Part shown: in pieces, positions 45,793 through 55,234 of the stretch
Layout: every line of letters begins with the position of its first letter
Position numbering within the stretch: position 1 is the stretch's first letter
The notes under the pieces: generated by a model
What the model saw: only the letters and a program-made list of their open reading frames with translations
Told to the model about the DNA's origin: nothing
The model's database searches: none
DNA from: Thalassospira xiamenensis M-5 = DSM 17429
GTDB lineage: Bacteria; Pseudomonadota; Alphaproteobacteria; Rhodospirillales; Thalassospiraceae
Reading direction: 5' to 3'
NCBI RefSeq assembly: GCF_000300235.2
Contig: NZ_CP004388.1
Location: 2,275,501 to 2,339,500, forward strand
Length of the DNA: 64,000 nucleotides
Program-made: the position numbers and the translations under genes

Positions 45793-47382
45793 TCAACGCG
45801 CCTGCGTTACAGCCTCAACCATACGAAGGGCGGTTTTGGTCGCAGCACATCCGCCGCGTGCCGTGCATCGCAAATCCGGATGCATCATGGCCCCGATTTT
45901 AACCGTCTGATCGACCAACTCGTCATATCCCAACACCGCATCAAACCCGGCCATAACCGCCATTGCCGATGAAAATGCGTGCGACACCCCGGCAACATTG
46001 CGCGCATGGCACGGGATTTCAACATCCCCGCCCACCGGATCACAGACAAGGCCCAGCGTATTCATCAAACACATGCTGGCAGCGTCAAAACATTGTACAG
46101 GTGTTCCGCCAAATGCCTGCGCCACACCCGCGGCCGCCATTGCCGCCGACGCACCGGTTTCCACCGAACAACCACCGCATTCGGCGGCAAAGGTTCCGCG
46201 CGCGGCAAACACGGCACCCACCAGCGCCATCACCTGCAACGCATCGGTCGCTCCATCCAGATCAATGCCATGCCGGATAAGGCCATACAGTGTGCCCGGA
46301 ACCACACCAGCACTGCCTGCCGTTGGTGCAGCACAGACCAGTCCGCGATTGGAATCCCGTTCCATCGCCGAAAGCGCGCCTGCAATCGCATCCTGCAAAA
46401 CCGCCCCGCCCAGCCCTGCGGGCAGATTGGCATCGCGAACCTTGCGCGCACGCAGGGTTAAAAACCGCATCACATTGTCTTCGGGCTTGGCATCGAACCC
46501 TTCGGCCACCACACGCAACATCAATTCGCACCGTTCACGAAAAAGCGCGCGCGTTGCATCACGTGAAAGACCAAGGCGCCTTGCTTCCAGAACCAGGCCC
46601 GCCTCGGCAAGTGATCCGCCCTGTTGCTCGGCCACCGCGATGACCGCATCGCTGGTCGAAAACAGATCATCAGTGGCACACACCGGATATTGCGAGGCAG
46701 CAGCGAAACGAACGTCTTTGATACCGTCCTGATCACGCAAAGAGGCTATCAACGTTGTATCAGGCAAGGCCTGCAGGGCAATTTCGCAGCGATCATGATC
46801 CGGATCGACCGATATTCCGAGCAACTTGTTGCCATTCAAAGCAAGCCCGGCCGCAATATCATCCGACCGCGCACCGATATCAGGGCACCAGACAAACACA
46901 CTTGCGGTTTTGCCAGTCAGAAAGACCGGTTCGCCATTCATCGCATCGATGTAATACATCCCGCCACCAACCGATGCACCGGCATACAGATCGGCACGAT
47001 CCGCGCCATTCCGCTCGGTTACGGTCAGTTCAAGGTCAACACGATTGGGATGGTTGTTGTTTTCAAGTTCGACGATTTCGACCGCGAAGAGAAATCCCTC
47101 GCCCCGCGTCACACGCGGTAAAATGTCACGGTAATCTGTATCCGTCAGCGCCGCCCCGGCAAAACCGGCGGCAAAATTTTCATCCGAACTTTGTGCCTGA
47201 TACACGGGCGCAAACGACCCGCGCGGATCGAAACGGACAATCGCCTTTTTCAAAACCTCGCCATTGCTGCACGATAATTCGCGCGCGACCTTCGCCATCA
47301 TATAAGGTGCTGCCCAATGGGAACTTGATGGACCGCGCATCACGGGGCCAATAACGGAGTTAAGCAGACTAATTTCTTGCAT
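45793..47382 (-). CDS. Iron-sulfur L-serine dehydratase-family protein, single chain
   Basis: 529 residues from the ATG at 47382; the open frame continues to 47553 without a credible site. The N-terminal beta-type domain shows the dehydratase GPSSSHWAAP (family GPSSSHTxGP, with Thr replaced by Trp). The C-terminal alpha-type domain has CAAPTAGSAGVVPGTL, AECGGCSVETGASAAMAAAG and CDPVGGDVEIPCHARN. Cys402, Cys405, Cys447 and Cys458 are candidates for 4Fe-4S ligation. The family converts L-serine to pyruvate and ammonia. It lies downstream of betA, and betaine can be degraded to glycine and serine, which would fit, but a terminator separates it and the substrate is uncertain. A weak ribosome site makes the start less secure. 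Confidence 0.83.
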   Translation of the reverse strand: MQEISLLNSVIGPVMRGPSSSHWAAPYMMAKVARELSCSNGEVLKKAIVRFDPRGSFAPVYQAQSSDENFAAGFAGAALTDTDYRDILPRVTRGEGFLFAVEIVELENNNHPNRVDLELTVTERNGADRADLYAGASVGGGMYYIDAMNGEPVFLTGKTASVFVWCPDIGARSDDIAAGLALNGNKLLGISVDPDHDRCEIALQALPDTTLIASLRDQDGIKDVRFAAASQYPVCATDDLFSTSDAVIAVAEQQGGSLAEAGLVLEARRLGLSRDATRALFRERCELMLRVVAEGFDAKPEDNVMRFLTLRARKVRDANLPAGLGGAVLQDAIAGALSAMERDSNRGLVCAAPTAGSAGVVPGTLYGLIRHGIDLDGATDALQVMALVGAVFAARGTFAAECGGCSVETGASAAMAAAGVAQAFGGTPVQCFDAASMCLMNTLGLVCDPVGGDVEIPCHARNVAGVSHAFSSAMAVMAGFDAVLGYDELVDQTVKIGAMMHPDLRCTARGGCAATKTALRMVEAVTQAR

Positions 47383-47460
47383 GGCGGGGCAATCCGGGAA
47401 AATTGCATATGATTTTCCCCGATGATCGCGCGCAAGATGGACGAAAGCAATGACCGAAAC

Positions 47461-47498
47461 GAAAAATCCCCGGTCCTGAAAGATCAAAGACCGGGGAT
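47461..47498 (-). terminator. Terminator after betA
   Basis: A 10-bp perfect stem (ATCCCCGGTC / GACCGGGGAT) followed on the minus strand by TTTTTCG. It isolates the serine dehydratase-like gene from the bet operon. Confidence 0.85.
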
Positions 47499-47506
47499 GA
47501 GCAGTA

Positions 47507-49192
47507 TCAGCGCTGTTTGGTTTCCCATTCAGGATGGACGAAATATGGCGCATTTGATGGCGGCAACGGATCGCGTCCGCGAATGATATCTGCGGCCTTT
47601 TCCCCGATCATGATGGTCGGGGCATTCAAATTGCCCGATGCGATTGTCGGCATGATGGAACTGTCCACCACGCGCAGGCCTTCGATACCATGCACGCGCG
47701 TTTTTTCATCCACCACTGCCATATCGTCGCTGCCCATCTTGCACGAACAGGACGGGTGATAGGCACTTTCGGCATGATCGGCGACCCATGCATTGATTTC
47801 ATCATCGGTCTGAATGTCCCTGCCCGGCGAAATTTCAATACCGCGCAGGTCCTTGAAGGCATCCTGTGCGAAAATCTCGCGGGTCAGACGCACGGATGCG
47901 CGCATTTCTTCCCAGTCTTCCGGATGGCTCATGTAATTGGGATCAACAATCGGGCGCTTTGCCGGATCGTTTGATGCCAACCGGACCGTGCCGCGCGATT
48001 TGGACCGCATCGGACCGACATGCGCCTGGAAACCATCCTTTTCGGCGGCTTTGGATCCGTTATAGTTAATCGCAGCCGGTATAAAGTGATATTGCAGGTC
48101 AGGATGCTGAATACCCGCTTTTGACCGGATAAACCCACCGGCTTCAAAATGGTTGGTCGCACCAAGCCCGGTTTTGAAAAGATACCATTCCAACCCGATC
48201 TTGAATTTGTTCCAAGGATCAAGCTTGCTGTTCAGACTGATCGGCTGGGTGCATTCCATCTGGACGTAAAGTTCCAGATGGTCCTGAAGGTTTTCACCAA
48301 CACCGGGGATATCGGCCACTACATCAATCCCGTGTTCGCGCAAATGTGCTGCCGGACCAACTCCAGACAACATCAAAAGCTTGGGCGAATTGATCGATCC
48401 TGCCGAAATAATCACCTCGCGCTCGACCGTCGCGCGTTTGAGTTCACCACGGTGGGTGAAATCAAGTCCGATGGCGCGTTTTCCATCAAAAACAACGCGC
48501 TGCGCCAGTGCCTTGTCATGAACTGTCAAATTCGGACGTTTCATTGCCGGATGCAAATAGGCCCGCGCGGTTGACCAGCGGCGGCCCTTGTAAACCGTCA
48601 TATCCATCGTCCCCAGACCTTCCTGGCGATAGCCATTCTGGTCGGGAGTAAATTCATAACCGGCTTCCTGACCGGCCTTGATCCACGCCTTGTGCAGCGG
48701 GTTTTTGCAAGCCCCCGTGGTGACATGCAGCGGGCCATCTCCGCCATGATATTCGTCACCATTGGTGTCTTCATTGCGCGTATCGGCCTTGCGGAAATAC
48801 GGCAGGCACCGCGCATAATCCCATTCTTTCAGCGCCGCATCCTGTTCCGCCCAGCGATTGTAATCAAGTGCATGACCACGAACATAGGCCATGCCGTTGA
48901 TTGAACTGGAACCACCGAAAACACGCCCGCGCGGTGTTTCCATACGGCGATTGTTAAGGTTCGCCTGCGGCGTCGTCCAATAGGCCCAGTTATAGGTTTC
49001 CGACTGCATCGGATAGGAAAGTGCGGTTGGCATATGGATGCGCCAATCCCACCAATGATCAACCGGTCCGGCTTCAACCACCAGCACCTTGACTTCCGGG
49101 TCCTCGGTCAGGCGACTGGCCAGAACGGCACCGGCAGAACCGGAACCGACAATAACGTAATCGTACTTTTCCGTGGTGGTCGGCGTATTCAT
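47507..49192 (-). CDS. betA: Choline dehydrogenase
   Basis: 561 residues, GMC oxidoreductase family. FAD motif YVIVGSGSAGAVLASRL near the start, GGSSSINGMAYVRGHALDYN (GMC signature 1), ISAGSINSPKLLMLSGVGP (signature 2) and the active-site His region HPSCSCKMG near the end. It oxidises choline to betaine aldehyde at the membrane. Third gene of betI-betB-betA on the minus strand, 56 bp after betB, with AAGGA upstream of the ATG. Confidence 0.95.
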   Translation of the reverse strand: MNTPTTTEKYDYVIVGSGSAGAVLASRLTEDPEVKVLVVEAGPVDHWWDWRIHMPTALSYPMQSETYNWAYWTTPQANLNNRRMETPRGRVFGGSSSINGMAYVRGHALDYNRWAEQDAALKEWDYARCLPYFRKADTRNEDTNGDEYHGGDGPLHVTTGACKNPLHKAWIKAGQEAGYEFTPDQNGYRQEGLGTMDMTVYKGRRWSTARAYLHPAMKRPNLTVHDKALAQRVVFDGKRAIGLDFTHRGELKRATVEREVIISAGSINSPKLLMLSGVGPAAHLREHGIDVVADIPGVGENLQDHLELYVQMECTQPISLNSKLDPWNKFKIGLEWYLFKTGLGATNHFEAGGFIRSKAGIQHPDLQYHFIPAAINYNGSKAAEKDGFQAHVGPMRSKSRGTVRLASNDPAKRPIVDPNYMSHPEDWEEMRASVRLTREIFAQDAFKDLRGIEISPGRDIQTDDEINAWVADHAESAYHPSCSCKMGSDDMAVVDEKTRVHGIEGLRVVDSSIMPTIASGNLNAPTIMIGEKAADIIRGRDPLPPSNAPYFVHPEWETKQR

Positions 49193-49248
49193 GCTTTTTC
49201 CTTATCTTCAACAGGTTGCAGGCAGCCATTCACAGTTCGGAACCGTGA

Positions 49249-50706
49249 TCAATAAGGCGCCTCGACGTCACCGGTTTCGACATAGACGGATTTGATCCGG
49301 GTATAATGTTCAATCGCGGCCCGGCCATTTTCGCGGCCCACCCCGGATTTCTTGACCCCGCCGAACGGCATTTCAATCGGGGTGATGTTATAGGTATTGA
49401 TCCAGCAAGTTCCTGCCTCAAGCCGCGCGACAACTCGGTGCCCGCGCGACAGGTCTCTGGTAAAGACCCCCGCAGCCAGACCATACTGCGTATCGTTAGC
49501 ACGTCTGATGACTTCGTCTTCATCCCTGAAGGTCAGGACCGACATCACCGGACCAAAGATTTCCTCACGCACAATAACCATATCATCGGCGCAGCCGGTA
49601 AAGATGGTCGGGGCCACAAACAGGCCGCCTTCGGGCATGTTTTCGGTAACCGCATGACCGCCAAGAACGCATTTCGCGCCCTCGCCCTTGCCTGCCTCGA
49701 TATAAGACATGATCTTGTCGAATTGAGCTTTGGTCACGATCGGACCAACCTGGGTTGTCGGTTTTTCCGGATCACCAAGAACAAGATCCTTGCTGCGCGC
49801 AATCAGTTTTTCGATGAAGGCATCGGCAACGGTTTCATGCACAAAAACGCGCGTGCCGTTCGAACAAATCTGCCCGGATGAATAAAAGTTCGCCATCTGC
49901 GCGCCCGATACGGCGTTATCCAGATCGGCATCTTCAAACACGATCATCGGCGATTTGCCGCCAAGCTCCATGGTCACGGCCTTCATGCCGCCTGCGGCAA
50001 CTGCGGCGACCTTGGCACCGGTCTCGGCCGAGCCGGTCAACGAGATTTTATCAACGCCCGGATGTTCGACCAGTGCCGCACCACAGGTCCGTGCGCCTTG
50101 AACCACGTTGTAAACCCCATCGGGAAGACCTGCTTGCTGCAATGCCTCGGCCACCGCAATCGCCGAAAGCGGCGTGACTTCGGAGGGTTTGTAAACAACC
50201 GCGTTTCCGCACGCCAATGCCGGTGCGGCTTTCCAGCAGGCAATCTGGATCGGATAGTTCCACGCCCCAATGGCACCGCAAACGCCAACCGCCTCGCGCC
50301 GGGTATAGGCAAAATTGCCGCCAAGATCGATATGCTCTCCCGATAGGCTTCCGGCCACACCGGCAAAATATTCAAGACATTCGACACCGGAAATCACATC
50401 CACGATTTCGGTTTCCTGAATGGCACGGCCCGTATCACGGGTTTCTACCAGCGCCAATTCATCGTTACGGTCCCGCAGGATTTGGGCCGCCTTGAACAAA
50501 ACGCGCGCCCGTTCAGCGGCGGGCGTGTTTTTCCAGATTTCAAAACCGGCACGTGCGGCCTTCACTGCGGCATCAACATCGGCAGCGGTGCTTTCCTTAC
50601 CCTTGGCAAGGACCTTATTGGTCGCGGGGTTCAGCGTGACCATTTCCGCACCCGAACCGGCAACTTTTTTGCCGTTGATGAAGTTCTGGATCTGATAAAG
50701 GCTCAT
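49249..50706 (-). CDS. betB: Betaine aldehyde dehydrogenase
   Basis: 485 residues from the ATG at 50706 (GCAGGAG upstream); 7 residues upstream in the open frame are dropped. NAD-dependent aldehyde dehydrogenase with [25 protein letters not shown], the base Glu in [11 protein letters not shown] and the catalytic Cys in [16 protein letters not shown]. It turns betaine aldehyde into glycine betaine, an osmoprotectant. Lies between betI and betA. Confidence 0.95.
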   Translation of the reverse strand: [485 protein letters not shown]

Positions 50707-50769
50707 GTCGAAACTCCTGCAGGCCACACCGGAAACGGGCAGCCCTTTTTTTAAGTGTATGTCTCTTGA

Positions 50770-51360
50770 CTAGCGCGCAGGCGAACTCGCCAGATGCAGG
50801 TGCATGGTATCAAGCACCATTTTCCGCGCCGCCGCGACATTGGCGCGTCCCGGTGTCAAACCGGACCGCACCCAGATGCCGTCGATCATGGCAGCAGTCA
50901 CCGCCGCAATTTCTTCGGCCCGCTGATCGGTTGTCAGCCGACGCAACTCATGGCGTAAATTCGATGCCAGTCGCTTGAAATAAACCGCATTCAATCGGCG
51001 CAGCGGATCGGAAAACGGCACCTGCGACCAGAATGACAACCACGCACCAATCACCTGCGGCGTGAATTGTTCTTCGTTGAAGTTGGTATCAACAATCGCT
51101 TCAAGACGTTCGTGGGGTGTTTTCGCCTTGGCAACGCGGCCCAGAAAATCGCTACGCAATTCCTGCATCAGAAAGCGCATCGTTGCTTCCAGAAGCGCAT
51201 TCTTACCGCCAAAATAGTGCGAAATAATTCCTGACGACATCCCCGCCGCCCCGGCAATCCGACTGATCGTGGTATCGGCAAAACCAAAGCGGTGAATGGT
51301 CTCGATCGTGGCATCGATCAGTTGCCTGCGGCGTACAGGCTGCATTCCAACCTTGGGCAT
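50770..51360 (-). CDS. betI: Choline-responsive repressor BetI
   Basis: 196 residues from the ATG at 51360, giving the standard BetI opening MPKVGMQPVRRRQLIDATIETI; 41 residues further upstream are not conserved. TetR family: helix-turn-helix TTISRIAGAAGMSSGIISHYFGGKNALLEATMR, then the ligand-binding domain. BetI represses the bet genes and is released by choline. It heads the operon and is divergent from choX, with a BetI-like operator between. Confidence 0.94.
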   Translation of the reverse strand: MPKVGMQPVRRRQLIDATIETIHRFGFADTTISRIAGAAGMSSGIISHYFGGKNALLEATMRFLMQELRSDFLGRVAKAKTPHERLEAIVDTNFNEEQFTPQVIGAWLSFWSQVPFSDPLRRLNAVYFKRLASNLRHELRRLTTDQRAEEIAAVTAAMIDGIWVRSGLTPGRANVAAARKMVLDTMHLHLASSPAR

Positions 51361-51738
51361 TACTAATCCAATTCTAAGCGACCCGAAGGACTTAGGCCTG
51401 TTTGATGACGCAAATGCGACTTTTTCGCCCTTCGCAATTGACCTCGGGGGAATATGCTGTATTTTAATTGAACAATCAATCAATAAAAAACGCCGTCTTT
51501 TGTGGCGCGACGTTAACAGGGAAAGTGCCTTGGTTGCGCGGCTTTATGGCTGTTTTTATGATTATTCCGGTCTATGTGACCGGGTTCAGGGGACCCGATC
51601 ACATGGTTTTGGACGGGTGTTGGCGGTGCCAGATGCGCATCGTTTTACATGCGTCTGGCCTCCGGAACCGAAAGTCTGATGGCGGCGATATTGCCACCAT
51701 CAGTAACCGCTAGGTCCACACAAGGGAGAACCATAAAC
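51361..51738. promoter_or_regulatory. Divergent betI/choX region with a BetI-like operator
   Basis: 378 bp. A perfect dyad ATTGA-ACAA-TCAAT lies at 51467-51480 and matches in form the operator described for Pseudomonas BetI (ATTGGACGTTCAAT): both have ATTG, n, AC and TCAAT. It sits about 107 bp before the betI start and 260 bp before the choX start. The rest of the region shows no gene I can support. Confidence 0.7.
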
Positions 51739-52698
51739 ATGACCACACGTTCCACCATTGGCCGTCTTCTTGGCACCACTGTCATTGCCACCACCCTTCT
51801 GGGGGCGGCCGGTGCACAGGCGGCTGATAGCGATGCTTGCAAAACCGTAACATTTTCTGATGTTGGCTGGACCGACATCACCGCGACCACGGCAACCGCA
51901 TCGGTTATTCTCGAAGCACTTGGCTATGATGCTGAAACCGAACTTCTTTCCGTTCCTGTCACCTATACCAGCCTTGCCAACGGGGACGTTGACGTCTTCC
52001 TCGGTAACTGGATGCCGACAATGGCAGCAGACATTGCGCCTTACCTGGAAAAGAAAACCGTCGTCAGCACCGGTGCCAACCTTGAAGGCGCTAAATATAC
52101 GCTGGCCGTTTCGAAAAATGCTTATGACGCGGGCCTCAAGGATTTCGCCGACATCGCCAAATTCAAGGATCAGCTTGATGGTGAAATTTACGGGATCGAG
52201 CCGGGCAATGATGGCAACCGCCTGATCCAGGACATGATCGACAATGACCAGTTCGGCCTCAAGGGCTTTGAACTTGTTGAATCTTCCGAACAGGGCATGC
52301 TGGCCGAAGTCAAACGCAAATCGGCACGTGACAAATTCATCGTTTTCCTTGGCTGGGAACCGCACCCGATGAATGCCAAATATGACATGGCCTATCTTGA
52401 TGGTGGCGATGACGTATTTGGTCCTAATTTCGGGGGCGCTACGGTTCATACCAATCTGCGTGCCGGTTACACCGATGAATGCCCGAATGCCGGTAAATTC
52501 GTCACCAACCTGAAATTCAGCCTCGATATGGAAAACCAGATCATGGATGCCATCCTGAACGAAGGCACCGATCCGGAAGATGCCGCAACCGCATGGCTTA
52601 AAGCCAATCCGGATGCCGCGATGGCCTGGCTTGACGGTGTCACCACCTTTGACGGTGGCGATGCCAAGGCAGCGCTTAAAGATGAACTCGGTCTCTAG
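51739..52698 (+). CDS. choX: Choline/betaine ABC transporter, binding protein
   Basis: 319 residues from the ATG at 51739 with GGGAGAA upstream. A signal peptide (MTTRSTIGRLLGTTVIATTLLGAAGAQA, cut after AQA) precedes the OpuAC-type binding domain beginning ACKTVTFSDVGWTDITATTATASVILEALGY. FLGNWMP and GWEPHPMNAKYDMAYLDGG are typical of choline and glycine-betaine binders. ChoX of Sinorhizobium is the nearest family by context. Its start region is controlled through a BetI-like operator. A strong intercistronic hairpin follows. Confidence 0.92.
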   Translation: MTTRSTIGRLLGTTVIATTLLGAAGAQAADSDACKTVTFSDVGWTDITATTATASVILEALGYDAETELLSVPVTYTSLANGDVDVFLGNWMPTMAADIAPYLEKKTVVSTGANLEGAKYTLAVSKNAYDAGLKDFADIAKFKDQLDGEIYGIEPGNDGNRLIQDMIDNDQFGLKGFELVESSEQGMLAEVKRKSARDKFIVFLGWEPHPMNAKYDMAYLDGGDDVFGPNFGGATVHTNLRAGYTDECPNAGKFVTNLKFSLDMENQIMDAILNEGTDPEDAATAWLKANPDAAMAWLDGVTTFDGGDAKAALKDELGL

Positions 52699-52719
52699 GG
52701 TCCAGCTTCAAATACATAA

Positions 52720-52758
52720 TGCCGGTACGTTGCCCCCATCACAGGCAGCGTATCGGCA
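52720..52758 (+). promoter_or_regulatory. Intercistronic hairpin between choX and choW
   Basis: Two 15-base arms, TGCCGGTACGTTGCC (52720-52734) and GGCAGCGTATCGGCA (52744-52758), pair with two G-U positions around a 9-base loop. T-rich sequence follows (CATTTTCTTTG). It should stabilise the choX message and cause partial termination before choW. Confidence 0.75.
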
Positions 52759-52790
52759 CATTTTCTTTGTTCAAATAATGGAAAAATCCA

Positions 52791-53639
52791 ATGGAATGGC
52801 TCACGGAAACTAAAATTCCGCTGGGACGGTGGATTGCATCCCTTATGGATGCGCTTAACGAGCATGCCGACTTCGTGTTTTACACCATCTCGGACGTTCT
52901 TGAATTCATTATCGAAAACACAGTCGAACTGCTGGTCTGGTTACCGCCGTTTCTGATTATCGCGCTATTTGGCGTGCTGGCTGCATGGCTGCACAGATCA
53001 TGGAAACTGACGGCCTTCACTGTTCTTTCCCTGCTTCTGATCGTCAATCTTGGCTATTGGGAAGCCACCATGGAAACGCTCGCACTTGTGATCTATGCGA
53101 CGCTGTTCTGTATGGTGATCGGGGTACCGCTTGGCGTAGCATCGGCACATCGCCCATGGCTTTATCAGGCATTGCGTCCGGTTCTTGACCTGATGCAGAC
53201 GATTCCGACCTTTGTCTATCTGATCCCGACCCTGATCCTGTTTGGTCTTGGTGTGGTTCCGGGACTGATTTCGACCGTGATCTTTGCCATTGCCGCCCCG
53301 ATCCGCCTGACGCATCTTGGCATCGCCAGCACGCCAAAGGCACTGATTGAAGCTGGTAGAAGCTTTGGCTGCACGCCGCGGCAATTGCTTTTCAAGGTCG
53401 AACTGCCATCTGCCATGCCATCGATCATGGCGGGCCTTACCCAATGCATCATGCTGTCGCTGTCCATGGTGGTGATTGCCGCTCTTGTCGGGGCAGATGG
53501 ACTTGGCAAACCGGTTGTTCGCGCCCTTAACACGGTCAATATCGCCCAAGGCTTCGAGGCCGGCCTTGCAATTGTGATCCTGGCCATTGTGCTGGACCGC
53601 ATCTGCCGCCGCGACAAATCAGAAAATACGGGGCAGTAA
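52791..53639 (+). CDS. choW: Choline/betaine ABC transporter, permease
   Basis: 282 residues. Multiple hydrophobic helices (for example LLVWLPPFLIIALFGVLAAW), and the EAA-type loop EAGRSFGCTPRQLLFKVELPSAMPS that contacts the ATPase. ProW/ChoW family inner-membrane component for choline or glycine betaine. The gene is 92 bp after choX, past the hairpin, and 2 bp before choV. Confidence 0.92.
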   Translation: MEWLTETKIPLGRWIASLMDALNEHADFVFYTISDVLEFIIENTVELLVWLPPFLIIALFGVLAAWLHRSWKLTAFTVLSLLLIVNLGYWEATMETLALVIYATLFCMVIGVPLGVASAHRPWLYQALRPVLDLMQTIPTFVYLIPTLILFGLGVVPGLISTVIFAIAAPIRLTHLGIASTPKALIEAGRSFGCTPRQLLFKVELPSAMPSIMAGLTQCIMLSLSMVVIAALVGADGLGKPVVRALNTVNIAQGFEAGLAIVILAIVLDRICRRDKSENTGQ

Positions 53640-53641
53640 TC

Positions 53642-54838
53642 ATGAGCAATGCTGTTGAATTTGATAATATCGACGTCATTTTCGGGGACAAGCAGGCTGA
53701 ATCGCTCGCCCTCCTCGACGCCGGTAAAAACCGTGACGAAATAGCCAAGGAAACCGGCAATATCCTTGGTGTTGCCAATGTCAGCTTTGATGTCCCGCAG
53801 GGTGAAATCTGCGTTCTGATGGGGCTTTCGGGCTCGGGTAAATCCTCGTTGCTGCGCTGTGTAAACGGGCTTAACCGCGTTTCACGCGGATCGCTTCGGG
53901 TACATGACGGAGACTGGATGGTCGATGTCACCAGTTGTGATGCCAATACGCTACGCGATCTGCGTCGTAAATGCGTTGCCATGGTCTTTCAGCAATTCGG
54001 CCTGTTCCCTTGGCGCACCGTCGAAGACAATGTCGGATTTGGTCTTGAGCTTGATGGCATGGGTCTGAAGGAACGCCGTGAAATCGTCCGGGAAAAGCTG
54101 GCCCTTGTCGGGCTGGATCAGTGGGCGGGTAAGTATGCCCACGAACTTTCAGGCGGCATGCAGCAGCGGGTCGGCCTTGCCCGTGCCTTTGCCACCGATG
54201 CACCGATCCTTTTGATGGATGAACCGTTTTCGGCCCTTGATCCGCTGATCCGTAACCGCCTGCAGGACGAGCTTCTTGATCTTCAGGAAAAGCTTAATAA
54301 AACCATCCTGTTTGTCAGTCATGATCTGGACGAAGCCATGAAGCTTGGCAATTCAATTGCCATCATGGAAGGTGGCTATGTCGTACAGCATGGCACGCCC
54401 GAAGACATCGCCCTGCGTCCCGCCAATGAATATGTCGCCGATTTTGTTGCCCATATGAACCCGGTCAATATCCTGCGCGGTCGCGCCATCATGCACCGCA
54501 TTGACCGCGATCAGCGCAACATGACCGGCGAACTTTCCGTCGAAGACGAAGATATCCGCATCACGCTTCAGGACGGCATCATTCGTGCCGCCAATAGCGG
54601 CGAACATGGCGAGTTGAAGCTGATCCAGTATGACGGCAACCTGCCGGACGATCTGGACGGGACCGACAATTCGGTCATCTTCGTTGCCGATGATACCGTG
54701 CTTCTCAAAGACCTGATCGAAATGCGCAGCATCACCCAGAATCCGGTGCTTCTAACCCGCGAGGGACGCATTTCCGGCACATTGGGCCGCAAGGAATTTT
54801 TTGAAAGCCTGACGCAAACGGCAACCGTCGCAGACTGA
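53642..54838 (+). CDS. choV: Choline/betaine ABC transporter, ATPase
   Basis: 398 residues, the size of ProV/ChoV. A leader of about 45 residues precedes Walker A GLSGSGKSSLLRCVNG. The Q loop is MVFQQFGLFPWRTVEDN, the signature LSGGMQQRVGLARAF, Walker B ILLMDEPFSALDP and the switch His in LFVSHDLDEA. The C-terminal part, from about residue 280, resembles the CBS-like regulatory tail of this group. Ends at a bidirectional terminator. Confidence 0.93.
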   Translation: MSNAVEFDNIDVIFGDKQAESLALLDAGKNRDEIAKETGNILGVANVSFDVPQGEICVLMGLSGSGKSSLLRCVNGLNRVSRGSLRVHDGDWMVDVTSCDANTLRDLRRKCVAMVFQQFGLFPWRTVEDNVGFGLELDGMGLKERREIVREKLALVGLDQWAGKYAHELSGGMQQRVGLARAFATDAPILLMDEPFSALDPLIRNRLQDELLDLQEKLNKTILFVSHDLDEAMKLGNSIAIMEGGYVVQHGTPEDIALRPANEYVADFVAHMNPVNILRGRAIMHRIDRDQRNMTGELSVEDEDIRITLQDGIIRAANSGEHGELKLIQYDGNLPDDLDGTDNSVIFVADDTVLLKDLIEMRSITQNPVLLTREGRISGTLGRKEFFESLTQTATVAD

Positions 54839-54845
54839 TCATCAA

Positions 54846-54875
54846 AAAAGGCGCCCTGCAAACCGGGCGCCTTTT
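54846..54875. terminator. Terminator between choV and moaD
   Basis: An 11-bp perfect stem AAAAGGCGCCC / GGGCGCCTTTT between two convergent genes, with A/T tracts on both sides. Confidence 0.85.
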
Positions 54876-54898
54876 AAATACCATTTCAATTTCGTCTT

Positions 54899-55150
54899 TT
54901 ATCCCCCGGTTACCGGCGGAAACAGCGCGATTTCGCTGGCACCACGAACATCACGTTCGCCTTGCGCATATTCCTGATCAACCGCAACCCGGATAATCGC
55001 CGGATCAGCAAACGCATCAGCGAAATTCGCCCCCCTGCCCGGCATCCATGCCAGAAGGTCGGCAACGGTTTTCACATTTTCCGGCAGTTCAACCTCTTCC
55101 TCGGCCATGCCGATACGGTCTTTGACCCAGGAAAAATAAACCAGCTTCAT
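54899..55150 (-). CDS. moaD: Molybdopterin synthase sulfur carrier subunit (MoaD)
   Basis: 83 residues of ubiquitin-like ThiS/MoaD type, ending in the essential double glycine (ALFPPVTGG). MoaD carries the thiocarboxylate sulfur used by MoaE to make molybdopterin. No moaE or other moa/moe gene is within the window; normally moaE follows directly. The gene is bounded by a terminator just downstream, so it is expressed alone. Could be one of several MoaD-like carriers in the genome. Confidence 0.88.
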   Translation of the reverse strand: MKLVYFSWVKDRIGMAEEEVELPENVKTVADLLAWMPGRGANFADAFADPAIIRVAVDQEYAQGERDVRGASEIALFPPVTGG

Positions 55151-55234
55151 CTTCTATCCCGTTCGCTTGAAATCCGTGTTTGGCCGCATGCTTGCGCAAA
55201 CACCCACAATCCGCAAGTCCCGATCACATCCTGT

